A DNA stretch of 53,894 bases from a virus. Below, in pieces: positions 47,811 to 53,894 of the stretch; position 1 is the stretch's first letter, and each line of letters begins with the position of its first letter. Under the pieces are notes generated by a model. It did not search any database and was not told the origin of the DNA. It saw only the letters and a program-made list of their open reading frames with translations. The stretch is taken from the IMG/VR virus record IMGVR_UViG_3300020392_000021, positions 1 through 53,894 of that record. The stretch is one strand, 5' to 3'. Both the position numbers and the translations under genes were made by a program.

Positions 47811-48692
47811 TTACAACATAATAGATACGATTGCACCACCTTTAGCAAAACTAATTTTCGCAACTTTACCTTTTCCACTATTATTTGCAGCGTTGTTAAT
47901 TGCATTTACAATATCTTCTCTTTCTTCAGTATCACTACCCATACCTGTTAACCCATCAGTAATAGTATTATTTATAAATCCTTCTAATCCACCGTTGTTT
48001 CTTAATTCATAATCTAAGTCTACAATATCTGAATATGTTTCTAATTCTTTTATTGCGTTTACAATTGATTCTTCATCTTCATGACCCAAATAATCTGCAC
48101 CCCTCATTTTATCACCCACACTACCAATAGATTTTTTATCTAATCCCATAGTTGTAAGTGGACTAATTACGACAAAACCATATCTATCCATATCTCTAGG
48201 TAGTGATCTATTCCTATCATAAATTGGGTTTAAATCACTAGGTTTGTAAGATGAATTACTATTAGTGGTAATTAAGTCTTCTATTACATCTTTAGCCACA
48301 TATTTACCTGTAATATCACCCACAATATCAAATGACATAAAAACTATATCTTTCATTTCTTCCATTCTAGATCTACCTAATTCTGCATTTCTATCTCTAC
48401 TACCAGTAGAGGATGTACCACTACCAATGGTAATGAATTTAGGGATGTTTTTTTCCGCTCTAAATCTTTCTATAGTTGGTAATGATCTCATAATGTCTCT
48501 AGATAAGTGTTGTGCTGCCATTTTTTTATCACTATCAGATATTGTGTCCTTACCCTCTTCAAAAAACATTTGATATCCAACATCTCCTTCACTTTTATCT
48601 ATAACTGGTTCTATACCTAATTTATCTTCACCTAATAATCTTTTATTAGATTCTAATATTAATTCTCTTTTTAATTTTGCTAATCTTCCCAT
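47811..48692 (-). CDS. Leader-tagged OmpA-like protein
   Basis: The leader MGRLAKLKRELILESNKRLL has ILE|S (14) and LGE|D (22) and matches that of the peptidoglycan-binding gene at 41737. The core IPKFITIGSGTSSTGSRDRN then AELGRSRMEEMKDIVF is OmpA-like (GxTSxxGxxxxNxxLxxxRA). The C-terminal part is hydrophobic and Gly-rich (NNSGKGKVAKISFAKGGAIV). Total length 293 residues. It probably contacts peptidoglycan. The box at 48707-48714 precedes it. Confidence 0.68.
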   Translation of the reverse strand: MGRLAKLKRELILESNKRLLGEDKLGIEPVIDKSEGDVGYQMFFEEGKDTISDSDKKMAAQHLSRDIMRSLPTIERFRAEKNIPKFITIGSGTSSTGSRDRNAELGRSRMEEMKDIVFMSFDIVGDITGKYVAKDVIEDLITTNSNSSYKPSDLNPIYDRNRSLPRDMDRYGFVVISPLTTMGLDKKSIGSVGDKMRGADYLGHEDEESIVNAIKELETYSDIVDLDYELRNNGGLEGFINNTITDGLTGMGSDTEEREDIVNAINNAANNSGKGKVAKISFAKGGAIVSIML

Positions 48693-48706
48693 TTTACTTT
48701 TTTTAT

Positions 48707-48714
48707 ATAAATAT
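48707..48714 (-). promoter_or_regulatory. ATATTTAT box before the gene at 47811-48692
   Basis: Minus-strand AACATATTTATATAAAAAAA, 14 nt before the ATG. Confidence 0.45.
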
Positions 48715-48715
48715 G

Positions 48716-51004
48716 TTATATTTTTTCAATATCTAAATATTTTGCCCCTCTACCTTTATTCTTTAAAGTTATTTCTTTTTCATGAGGATAAAGGATATTA
48801 TTATTTAATGTCTCCATTACATCTACTTCACTTTTAGGTACTTTAACAGTTATTAAATATGCATCTTCTCCTTGTCTGTGTCCGTATATACTACCTCTAT
48901 TATAATGGTTATTAATTAAGTCTGTTCTGTCTTGTGAATAATGACTACCTAATTCATCGTAATTTATTTGATTTCCATCATCTAAGTAAAGTACTCTATA
49001 TAGAAATAATTCTTCTGGTAAATCTTTTACCCACGTAATTAATTCTCCTAATTCTTCTGATGCAATTTCTGGTGGAGTACCCATATCCCCAAAAGATTGT
49101 AATAGTGATTTATGTTCATCACCAGTTAAATTTTGTTCCGTTATAATTGCATCATCAGGAATATCGGGCAAACCTGGATTCACAAGTTTTAATTTTTTTC
49201 TTCTTAATTTATCTTTATACATTTCCCATAAAAATGCACTTTCTCTGGCTTGTGCAATACTATTACCTGTAGGAAACATTATTTGGTTATCACCCACCCC
49301 ATATATATCATCTACGTATTTCTCAAAACTACTGTGCCTATAGTCATTTATAAATACATCGTATTCAAATTTTCCGAAAGGAGTAAATACAATAAAACCA
49401 CCATCCTGAAAAACTTCATCGGATTCTAGTTTAGTTTCTTTATCTAACCTATCTACTACATTTTTTAAATACCTAATTTCTTTACTATCAATTCTTCTAT
49501 AGAATGGTACGTTGATGTCCGTACTTAATATATCAATACCTTTAGCCTTTAATAAATTTATGTTTTGTTCTCTAGCCCTTTCATCCCAATCCTCATAATG
49601 TTGTTCTCTTAATGAACCATAATGTTTTTTATGTTTTTCATTATACACCAAAATATTTTTAGCATTTAAACTGTCCCATACAAGATCTGATACCATTTCT
49701 GTCTCTGCCTTTGTTAACCCATATGTATCTTTTGAGTGTTTTTCTAAACCAACCCAAAAACCTCTACCACCTGTAGACATATCACTCCACGAACCGAATC
49801 CCCTAACTTTAAAATTGTCGTTGGAAATTTCTATTTCTTTCATAATAGAGTCTGCAACTTTATATAGATATTTAAGATCCATTCCTTTAGGTTTTTCTGT
49901 AGATTCATTAAGTCCTTTTTGGTAATAGTAATTGGTTTTAATTTCATAGAAGTAATTATTCCATACATAATCAATTTCTTCATCGGTTAACCCATAAACA
50001 TCTCTACAATGCTTTATTGTGTGGGTTAAAAATCTATTGTACAAATAATCTAAATGATCAAACATTTTTATCGCATTCCATTTTTCATCTGGATTACCTG
50101 GTATACTTATCATATCTCCACTGTAAGAAGTATATATAATAGTCTCCTTAACAAGTTGTTCAATAACCCTATCTAAGAATCTTCCTTGTTTATCTATAGA
50201 TTCATTTAAACTACCACCAATTTCAAATACCTCATCACCTCTAAACCATTCTTCTGATTTACTGGTAGGTATTTTATCATCTTCATTCATTTCTAAATAA
50301 CTTTTATAAATATTATTATAAAGTGTAGTATAATAGTTAAAAATGACTTCTTGTATTTCTTCAGAATTTAGTCCATATATATTAGTTAGATGATCTTCTT
50401 CGTAGTCTTCTATGTATTCTTCTTTTCTTTTTTTTCTTTTAAGTGCACTGTTTTTTACCGAGTCCATAGAAAAAACTTCAATAGGTTCTCCTGTTCGTGT
50501 ATTAGTAAGTGCAAAAATTATTTCTACTCGTGTTACTTTTTTAATATCTGTAGCGAAATCTTTATTTTCCCATATTCTATACATTGATTCTTTAAGTAAT
50601 CTATCTACAACCTTGTCTAAAAAATCTTTTTGTGTGTCATTTGATTCGGTTAAGATATTTTCTTCTTCACCTTGTGTTTTAACAATTTGTTTAAGAATAA
50701 AATAATAAACATGATGTAATTCATTTAACTCATTTTCTGGTACTTCATACTTCTCTATATAGTTAACACTTTTACTTGGTGATTCTAACTCATAATCTCC
50801 ATCATAATTAAAATGAAGTACAGAACTCCTTGATGGATATTTGTGATTATGTACTAACTTAGATCGGTGCAATAAGTCTTTAAGGATTTCTCTATAATAT
50901 TTATAGTTAAGGTATTTACTCCAGTATTCTCCCAGCACATTATCCCTAACATCATCTAAGATGTCATCGAACCATGCATCATACATATGTTTACTATTAT
51001 CCAT
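48716..51004 (-). CDS. Repeat polyprotein ending in an ADP-ribosyltransferase-like domain
   Basis: The 762-residue protein has candidate prohead protease sites at ILTE|S (120), SLNE|S (268), GLNE|S (367), SLRE|Q (467) and IITE|Q (623). Segments 2-5 carry the unit motifs (FLDKVVDRLLKES 128-140; FLDRVIEQLVKET 276-288; YLYKVADSIMKEI 379-391; YLKNVVDRLDKET 512-524, and IYGLNSEEIQEV, VYGLTDEEIDYV, TYGLTKAETEMV). The last 138 residues look like an ART fold: LFLYRVLYLDD (Arg670), ELGSHYSQD (STS-like, 684-692), AYLITVKVPKSEVDVMET and YPHEKEITLKNKG with the ExE pair Glu742/Glu744. T4 Alt is a capsid-packaged ART, so this is a plausible functional counterpart. A leaderless-type box is seven bases upstream. 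Confidence 0.75.
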   Translation of the reverse strand: MDNSKHMYDAWFDDILDDVRDNVLGEYWSKYLNYKYYREILKDLLHRSKLVHNHKYPSRSSVLHFNYDGDYELESPSKSVNYIEKYEVPENELNELHHVYYFILKQIVKTQGEEENILTESNDTQKDFLDKVVDRLLKESMYRIWENKDFATDIKKVTRVEIIFALTNTRTGEPIEVFSMDSVKNSALKRKKRKEEYIEDYEEDHLTNIYGLNSEEIQEVIFNYYTTLYNNIYKSYLEMNEDDKIPTSKSEEWFRGDEVFEIGGSLNESIDKQGRFLDRVIEQLVKETIIYTSYSGDMISIPGNPDEKWNAIKMFDHLDYLYNRFLTHTIKHCRDVYGLTDEEIDYVWNNYFYEIKTNYYYQKGLNESTEKPKGMDLKYLYKVADSIMKEIEISNDNFKVRGFGSWSDMSTGGRGFWVGLEKHSKDTYGLTKAETEMVSDLVWDSLNAKNILVYNEKHKKHYGSLREQHYEDWDERAREQNINLLKAKGIDILSTDINVPFYRRIDSKEIRYLKNVVDRLDKETKLESDEVFQDGGFIVFTPFGKFEYDVFINDYRHSSFEKYVDDIYGVGDNQIMFPTGNSIAQARESAFLWEMYKDKLRRKKLKLVNPGLPDIPDDAIITEQNLTGDEHKSLLQSFGDMGTPPEIASEELGELITWVKDLPEELFLYRVLYLDDGNQINYDELGSHYSQDRTDLINNHYNRGSIYGHRQGEDAYLITVKVPKSEVDVMETLNNNILYPHEKEITLKNKGRGAKYLDIEKI

Positions 51005-51011
51005 TATAATA

Positions 51012-51019
51012 ATAAATAT
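51012..51019 (-). promoter_or_regulatory. ATATTTAT box before the ART polyprotein
   Basis: Minus-strand AGGATATTTATTATTATAATG, seven bases before the ATG. Confidence 0.4.
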
Positions 51020-51045
51020 CCTATAAATGGATAATAAACTAAATA

Positions 51046-51450
51046 CTATTTTTTATCTTTTGATATTTGTTTTTCCCAGAAATGGGTGTCAGATTCAGAA
51101 CGAAAAAATATAGTACCTCTTTGTTCTAAATTATATACCATAATCTCTGTTTCTTCATCTATTGTGATACAAACGTGACTACCGTTAATTTTAAAGCTAG
51201 CCTCTTTTTTATCTTTCATTTTTTCTTTAACTTTTTCTAAATAGATTCTTTTAACTGGTTGTCCTTTTAGTTCTTTAGGCTCATCAATATACATTTCTTC
51301 TAAACTGATGTCTACAGTTAGATTTTCATTATTTAATAATATATCATCTACAAAACCTTTCTCAGGTTTCTTAAAAGATTTAACACCATAAAGTTCTTTT
51401 ACTTCTTCTACAGATAATTTTTTAAATACTATGTTTTTATTGATTCTCAT
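51046..51450 (-). CDS. Hypothetical protein
   Basis: The 134-residue protein starts MRINKNIVFKKLSVEEVKEL and is Lys/Glu-rich with alternating strands and helices (ASFKINGSHVCITIDEETEI, MVYNLEQRGTIFFRSESDTH). The start is weakly like the leaders but there is no (L/I)-x-E nearby. Function is unassigned. It lies 41 bases upstream of the ART polyprotein gene. Confidence 0.6.
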   Translation of the reverse strand: MRINKNIVFKKLSVEEVKELYGVKSFKKPEKGFVDDILLNNENLTVDISLEEMYIDEPKELKGQPVKRIYLEKVKEKMKDKKEASFKINGSHVCITIDEETEIMVYNLEQRGTIFFRSESDTHFWEKQISKDKK

Positions 51451-51525
51451 ACACCGTTGTTTAAAAATAAATAGGTGTATAAGTCTTAGATTTAATTAAG
51501 AAATGTAAAAGTTATGTAATGTATA

Positions 51526-52113
51526 TTATGGGTTATTTACAGGAGGATCTATTGTACTATGATAAATAACTCCAGTATTTGGATTACCTCCACCAATCGG
51601 CACGACTCCTCCACCAGAATTAGGTGGTGTTGTCGAATTAGGTATTTTAAGACTACTAATCTTTCTAATTAACATTTTTAGAATTGGGTGATTTTTTATT
51701 ACTACTATTGATAAACTAGCAACTAATACACCTAATATCCCTTTAAGTATTTTTTTAGAAGCTGCATTTCTAGTTTCAGATGTGGTATTTTCTAATTTCT
51801 CAATCTGTCGTTCTAATTTCTTAATATTTTTATTTTCCCTTTTTAAAATTTTTCCACTGACTCTATTAGATTTCAATTGTTCTAAGTATGCTTCTAGTTT
51901 TATTTTACTTAAGTTCTTTTCAATCTTTAAACGTTCTGCTTCTTCTACTGCTGCTCTAAGTTCTTCTTCTAACTTTTTACCTTGTTCCTTAGATAATTTT
52001 AACTGATTATCTAAAGGAGAAGATTCAATATTATCCAAAGTTTCTTGTTCGGTTAATATAGATAACCCCATTAATCTCCTCATTTTATTTGTTTCGTCTA
52101 ATCTAGTCTTCAT
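51526..52113 (-). CDS. Leader-tagged coiled-coil protein with a transmembrane helix
   Basis: The RM-type leader MKTRLDETNKMRRLMGLSIL has LDE|T (7) and LTE|Q (22). A long coiled coil follows (about 35-120; EEELRAAVEEAERLKIEKNL), then one transmembrane helix (KGILGVLVASLSIVVIKNHP, about 127-146) and a Pro/Gly/Asn-rich tail. If delivered with the DNA it could anchor in the host inner membrane. The upstream region shares a long similarity with that of the gene at 52896, including the box and the GC-rich element. Confidence 0.65.
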   Translation of the reverse strand: MKTRLDETNKMRRLMGLSILTEQETLDNIESSPLDNQLKLSKEQGKKLEEELRAAVEEAERLKIEKNLSKIKLEAYLEQLKSNRVSGKILKRENKNIKKLERQIEKLENTTSETRNAASKKILKGILGVLVASLSIVVIKNHPILKMLIRKISSLKIPNSTTPPNSGGGVVPIGGGNPNTGVIYHSTIDPPVNNP

Positions 52114-52129
52114 CTTAATAGTTTTTTAT

Positions 52130-52137
52130 ATAAATAT
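52130..52137 (-). promoter_or_regulatory. ATATTTAT box before the gene at 51526-52113
   Basis: Minus-strand GTTATATTTATATAAAAAAC, 16 nt before the ATG; GTTGTTATATTTATATAAAA is shared with 53430-53450. Confidence 0.5.
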
Positions 52138-52163
52138 AACAACTTATTAAAAAGAATGAAATA

Positions 52164-52200
52164 GAGGAGGGGGGCTGGGGGGAGAAGTCGACAGTTCCGC
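52164..52200 (+). repeat. GC-rich dispersed element, copy 1
   Basis: GAGGAGGGGGGCTGGGGGGA followed by GAAGTCGACAGTTCCGC stands out as strongly G-rich in an AT-rich genome. A second copy is at 53470-53502. Both lie in noncoding DNA about 30-50 nt upstream of an ATATTTAT box. On the plus strand the motif resembles the 5' end of tmRNA (GGGGCTG...TTCGACAG) but nothing else of tmRNA follows. Confidence 0.75.
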
Positions 52201-52249
52201 CGGTCAATTTTAAAAATGACATAAGTATTACAAAAATAATTGCATAAAA

Positions 52250-52275
52250 AAAGGTATTAAATCAATAATACCTTT
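52250..52275 (-). terminator. Terminator after the gene at 52309
   Basis: AAAGGTATTA (52250-52259) pairs with TAATACCTTT (52266-52275), followed on the minus strand by a T-run. Confidence 0.85.
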
Positions 52276-52308
52276 AATATCTCCTTTCTAGATAATTAGT
52301 TTGTGTTG

Positions 52309-52527
52309 TTATTTCAATGCATCTGGTAATGTACCCAATGCAGGAATTGCTCTTCTTCTTACACCACCATAACCACCTGCAGCACCACCTCTAACTACAA
52401 CATCATATATTCTACTTAACATTTCTCTATCCTCTTCAGTAAATGATACTGGACGACTCTCCCCTTCTGCCCAAGATTGTTCAGAAATAATTTCTTTATA
52501 TTGTTTTTCAGTTATTCTAATTTTCAT
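52309..52527 (-). CDS. Leader-tagged mini-protein
   Basis: The leader MKIRITEKQYKEIISE|Q (16) makes up a fifth of this 72-residue protein. The cargo is SWAEGESRPVSFTEEDREML followed by a Gly/Arg segment (VVRGGAAGGYGGVRRRAIPA). It is followed by a strong terminator. As with the gene at 28101, a short cargo behind a full leader suggests that a small peptide is delivered. Confidence 0.62.
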   Translation of the reverse strand: MKIRITEKQYKEIISEQSWAEGESRPVSFTEEDREMLSRIYDVVVRGGAAGGYGGVRRRAIPALGTLPDALK

Positions 52528-52550
52528 AATATAATGTTTTTTTTAAATTA

Positions 52551-52874
52551 TTAATACTTTAAAACATGATCTACTAAATTTTGTAAATCATCGGATAAAT
52601 AATCAATCTGATAGTGAAAATCTTCAATTATAAATCTCGCTATCTTATCTATCACCATATCTACCTTATCTGAAGGTATCATCTCTAGAATCGCTTCTCT
52701 TTCCATTAAGCTATCCCTTACTTCTTTTTCAATCATTTCAATAGTAATGGGACGGTGAAAATGGTTAACCATTTCTTCATCACCCATACGTTGTTCAGAT
52801 AGTGTTCTCTTTACAATTCTTTTAAGGTCTGATTCTGTTAATCTAATTACCTTACCGTTTTTTTTAATTTTCAT
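52551..52874 (-). CDS. Leader-tagged small acidic protein
   Basis: The leader RLTESDLKRIVKRTLSE|Q (27) is nearly identical to that of 52896. The remaining 80 residues are acidic helices (HFHRPITIEMIEKEVRDSLM, IPSDKVDMVIDKIARFIIED, YQIDYLSDDLQNLVDHVLKY). No family is recognised. It is part of a run of four leader-tagged genes (51526-53411). Confidence 0.65.
   Translation of the reverse strand: MKIKKNGKVIRLTESDLKRIVKRTLSEQRMGDEEMVNHFHRPITIEMIEKEVRDSLMEREAILEMIPSDKVDMVIDKIARFIIEDFHYQIDYLSDDLQNLVDHVLKY
52810..52874 (-). repeat. 65-bp leader repeat, copy 2
   Basis: Differs from copy 3 (53347-53411) at three positions by eye, although the proteins behind the two leaders are unrelated. Confidence 0.9.
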
Positions 52875-52895
52875 AATCTTTTTTTATTTTTATTT

Positions 52896-53411
52896 TTATT
52901 TACCAAATAAACTAACAAATTTAGGATCTAATTCATTTATATTTTTAGGTAAATCTAATGAACCCCTAAATATTGGTTCGATATGTTTATTACATTCCGC
53001 CACTTCCAATTTATCTGGTGCACATTTATAAGGACATCTCGCAGTGCTCATTCCATATGATTCTACTGAATCTAAAAATATATCTTTACGTTTTTTAGTA
53101 AAAGTTAAGATAACACCAGGTTCAAATGTTTCAGTTTCACCATCCTTATTTACCCATATACATTTTTTTAATGCATCTGAAAATAAAGATTCATAGTTTT
53201 TTATATTATCTGATATACCTACATATATTACTACAGTATCATTTTCGGATTTCACATAAGGCATATCATAAACCTCACCCTCATGTATTGTTATATCACC
53301 TATGGTTATACCATTCTGATCTATTGTGTTTTCATTTAACACTCTTTTTACAATTCTTTTAAGGTCTGATTCTGTTAACCTAATTACCTTACCATTTTTC
53401 TTAATTTTCAT
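52896..53411 (-). CDS. Leader-tagged hypothetical protein, start at 53411
   Basis: The ATG at 53411 starts the leader RLTESDLKRIVKRVLNE|N (27); a TTG-initiated extension upstream translates the promoter and is rejected. The 171-residue protein has a beta-rich N-terminal domain (NGITIGDITIHEGEVYDMPY, SENDTVVIYVGISD) and, near the end, four residues CPYKCAPDKLEVAECN with three Cys. No match to a known family. An ATATTTAT box is 20 nt upstream. Confidence 0.67.
   Translation of the reverse strand: MKIKKNGKVIRLTESDLKRIVKRVLNENTIDQNGITIGDITIHEGEVYDMPYVKSENDTVVIYVGISDNIKNYESLFSDALKKCIWVNKDGETETFEPGVILTFTKKRKDIFLDSVESYGMSTARCPYKCAPDKLEVAECNKHIEPIFRGSLDLPKNINELDPKFVSLFGK
53347..53411 (-). repeat. 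65-bp leader repeat, copy 3
   Basis: Encodes the KNGKVIRLTESDLKRIVK leader; three differences from copy 2. Confidence 0.9.
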
Positions 53412-53431
53412 AATATAATGTTTTTTTTTAT

Positions 53432-53439
53432 ATAAATAT
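53432..53439 (-). promoter_or_regulatory. ATATTTAT box before the gene at 52896-53411
   Basis: Minus-strand GTTATATTTATATAAAAAAA, 20 nt before the ATG. Confidence 0.5.
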
Positions 53440-53469
53440 AACAACTTTATAAAAACGACAATCTAATAA

Positions 53470-53502
53470 GAGGGGGCTGGGGGAGATTTCGACAGTTCCG
53501 CG
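53470..53502 (+). repeat. GC-rich dispersed element, copy 2
   Basis: GAGGGGGCTGGGGGAGATTT followed by CGACAGTTCCGCG; shares GGGGGCTGGGGG and TCGACAGTTCCGC with copy 1. An inverted repeat CATCATT-T-AATGATG lies just beyond at 53519-53533. Confidence 0.75.
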
Positions 53503-53587
53503 AGTTAATAAATGTAACCATCATTTAATGATGAACTTTACAAAATTCTTTATAAGTTCGTATAATACGATGATTGTAACAATTTTT

Positions 53588-53893
53588 TCAATATCTTCCA
53601 TTTAACTTTAATAAAATTATATCAATATATTTTTTAAGAGTGTATGATACTTCTTCTTTAGATAAACCATATATGTTTTTAACATGTAATCGAAAATTAT
53701 GAGATAATTTACTTACAGGAAAAAATCTCCTAGTTTGTAATTCTATATTAATCTGATTAAATACATCCTCCGGAAATACCGAATCATAAAATGGTGTTCG
53801 TATGAATTTAAATCTTTTATGTTTAGATAACTCTGTTTCAGATGCTATCCGATCCGCCACCTTATCTAAATATTTTTTAACGTTATCTTCCAT
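53588..53893 (-). CDS. FLDKV/YGL repeat-unit protein, possibly partial
   Basis: The 101-residue frame runs from an ATG one base inside the window edge: MEDNVKKYLDKVADRIASET, ending HVKNIYGLSKEEVSYTLKKY and a short tail. It is exactly one unit of the repeat family and the start resembles METQS, MDNSK and MDKQK of the other family members, so it may be complete. It could equally be the last unit of a longer polyprotein whose start lies outside the window. Confidence 0.65.
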   Translation of the reverse strand: MEDNVKKYLDKVADRIASETELSKHKRFKFIRTPFYDSVFPEDVFNQINIELQTRRFFPVSKLSHNFRLHVKNIYGLSKEEVSYTLKKYIDIILLKLNGRY

Positions 53894-53894
53894 T

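Noticed and set aside
828-53439. T4 late promoters (TATAAATA) on the plus strand
   Set aside because: TATAAATA strings are frequent, but they read away from the genes they precede. The reverse complement, ATATTTAT(A), is the form that points into genes on both strands, so I interpret the signal that way.
53412-53444. TTG-initiated extension of the gene at 52896
   Set aside because: It again translates the promoter box; the ATG at 53411 begins the conserved leader.
52164-53502. tmRNA genes suggested by GGGGCTG...TCGACAG on the plus strand
   Set aside because: Only the first 30 or so bases look similar. I find no tag reading frame, no tRNA-like 3' end (…CCAGCTCCACCA) and the two copies sit in short gaps between protein genes.
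53519-53533. Palindrome CATCATT-T-AATGATG as a terminator
   Set aside because: The loop would be one base and there is no adjacent T-run on the minus strand; it may be chance in AT-rich DNA.
1-53894. tRNA genes
   Set aside because: I looked for T-arm (GGTTCGAATCC-like) and acceptor patterns in the short intergenic gaps and found none. A covariance scan could still reveal one.

Overview
The window is very AT-rich, compactly coded and almost certainly part of the genome of a T4-related tailed phage (myovirus-like) infecting a member of the Bacteroidota. Evidence for the phage: on the minus strand, read right to left, large terminase (gp17-like), portal (gp20-like), three small proteins, prohead protease (gp21-like) and an acidic scaffold-like protein (gp22 position) follow each other in T4 order, and the window ends inside the scaffold gene, so the capsid gene should lie just outside. 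Evidence for the host: six promoters fit the Bacteroidota pattern TTTG-N20-TATATTTG, no Shine-Dalgarno sequences are visible, and one secreted protease ends in a type IX secretion (T9SS)-like sorting domain.

Layout. 1-7030: head morphogenesis block. 7072-17991: a long minus-strand series of structural or internal proteins, several highly acidic or highly basic. 18053-21678: nucleotidyltransferase, small genes including a KTSC protein, a ParB-like membrane protein, Hsp20 and a DNA methyltransferase. 21739-24888 (plus): ClpC-type unfoldase and a secreted DUF2927-like protein. 24892-35795 (mostly minus): OmpA-like proteins, an LRR protein, a SleB-like wall hydrolase and a zincin, with plus-strand HNH and DUF192 genes between. 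35860-36838 (plus): papain-like protein, membrane protein with UVR-like tail, small protein. 36828-53893: repeat-containing polyproteins (one ending in an ADP-ribosyltransferase-like domain), wall-binding and OmpA-like proteins, with plus-strand islands holding a SET protein, a second DUF2927 protein and an M43 metalloprotease. No stretch over 300 bases lacks a gene. I see no tRNA, rRNA, CRISPR array or insertion sequence.

The main observation: about thirty otherwise unrelated proteins start with one of a few short, interchangeable leaders (for example MKIKLTESQLKRVLNE, MKKLIRKILKEE, or an RMKGLM type) that end in (L/I)-x-E, the cleavage consensus of the T4 prohead protease gp21. This suggests a large set of capsid-targeted internal proteins, matured by the protease at 871-1560 and possibly injected into the host, as T4 Alt and the T4 internal proteins are. 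Three further proteins are chains of a roughly 100-150 residue repeat unit (FLDKVVDRLLKET ... IYGLTxEEI) with (L/I)-x-E|S/Q/G sites between units, so they look like polyproteins cut by the same protease. The longest ends in an ART-like domain directly after such a site.

Two promoter classes can be read from the sequence: the host-type TTTG-N20-TATATTTG (six sites, mostly before non-structural genes) and an ATATTTAT box (30 sites, 3-71 nt before starts on both strands, mostly before structural and leader-tagged genes), a candidate phage late promoter. The ATATTTAT boxes also support small genes of 32-51 codons and correct several start sites.
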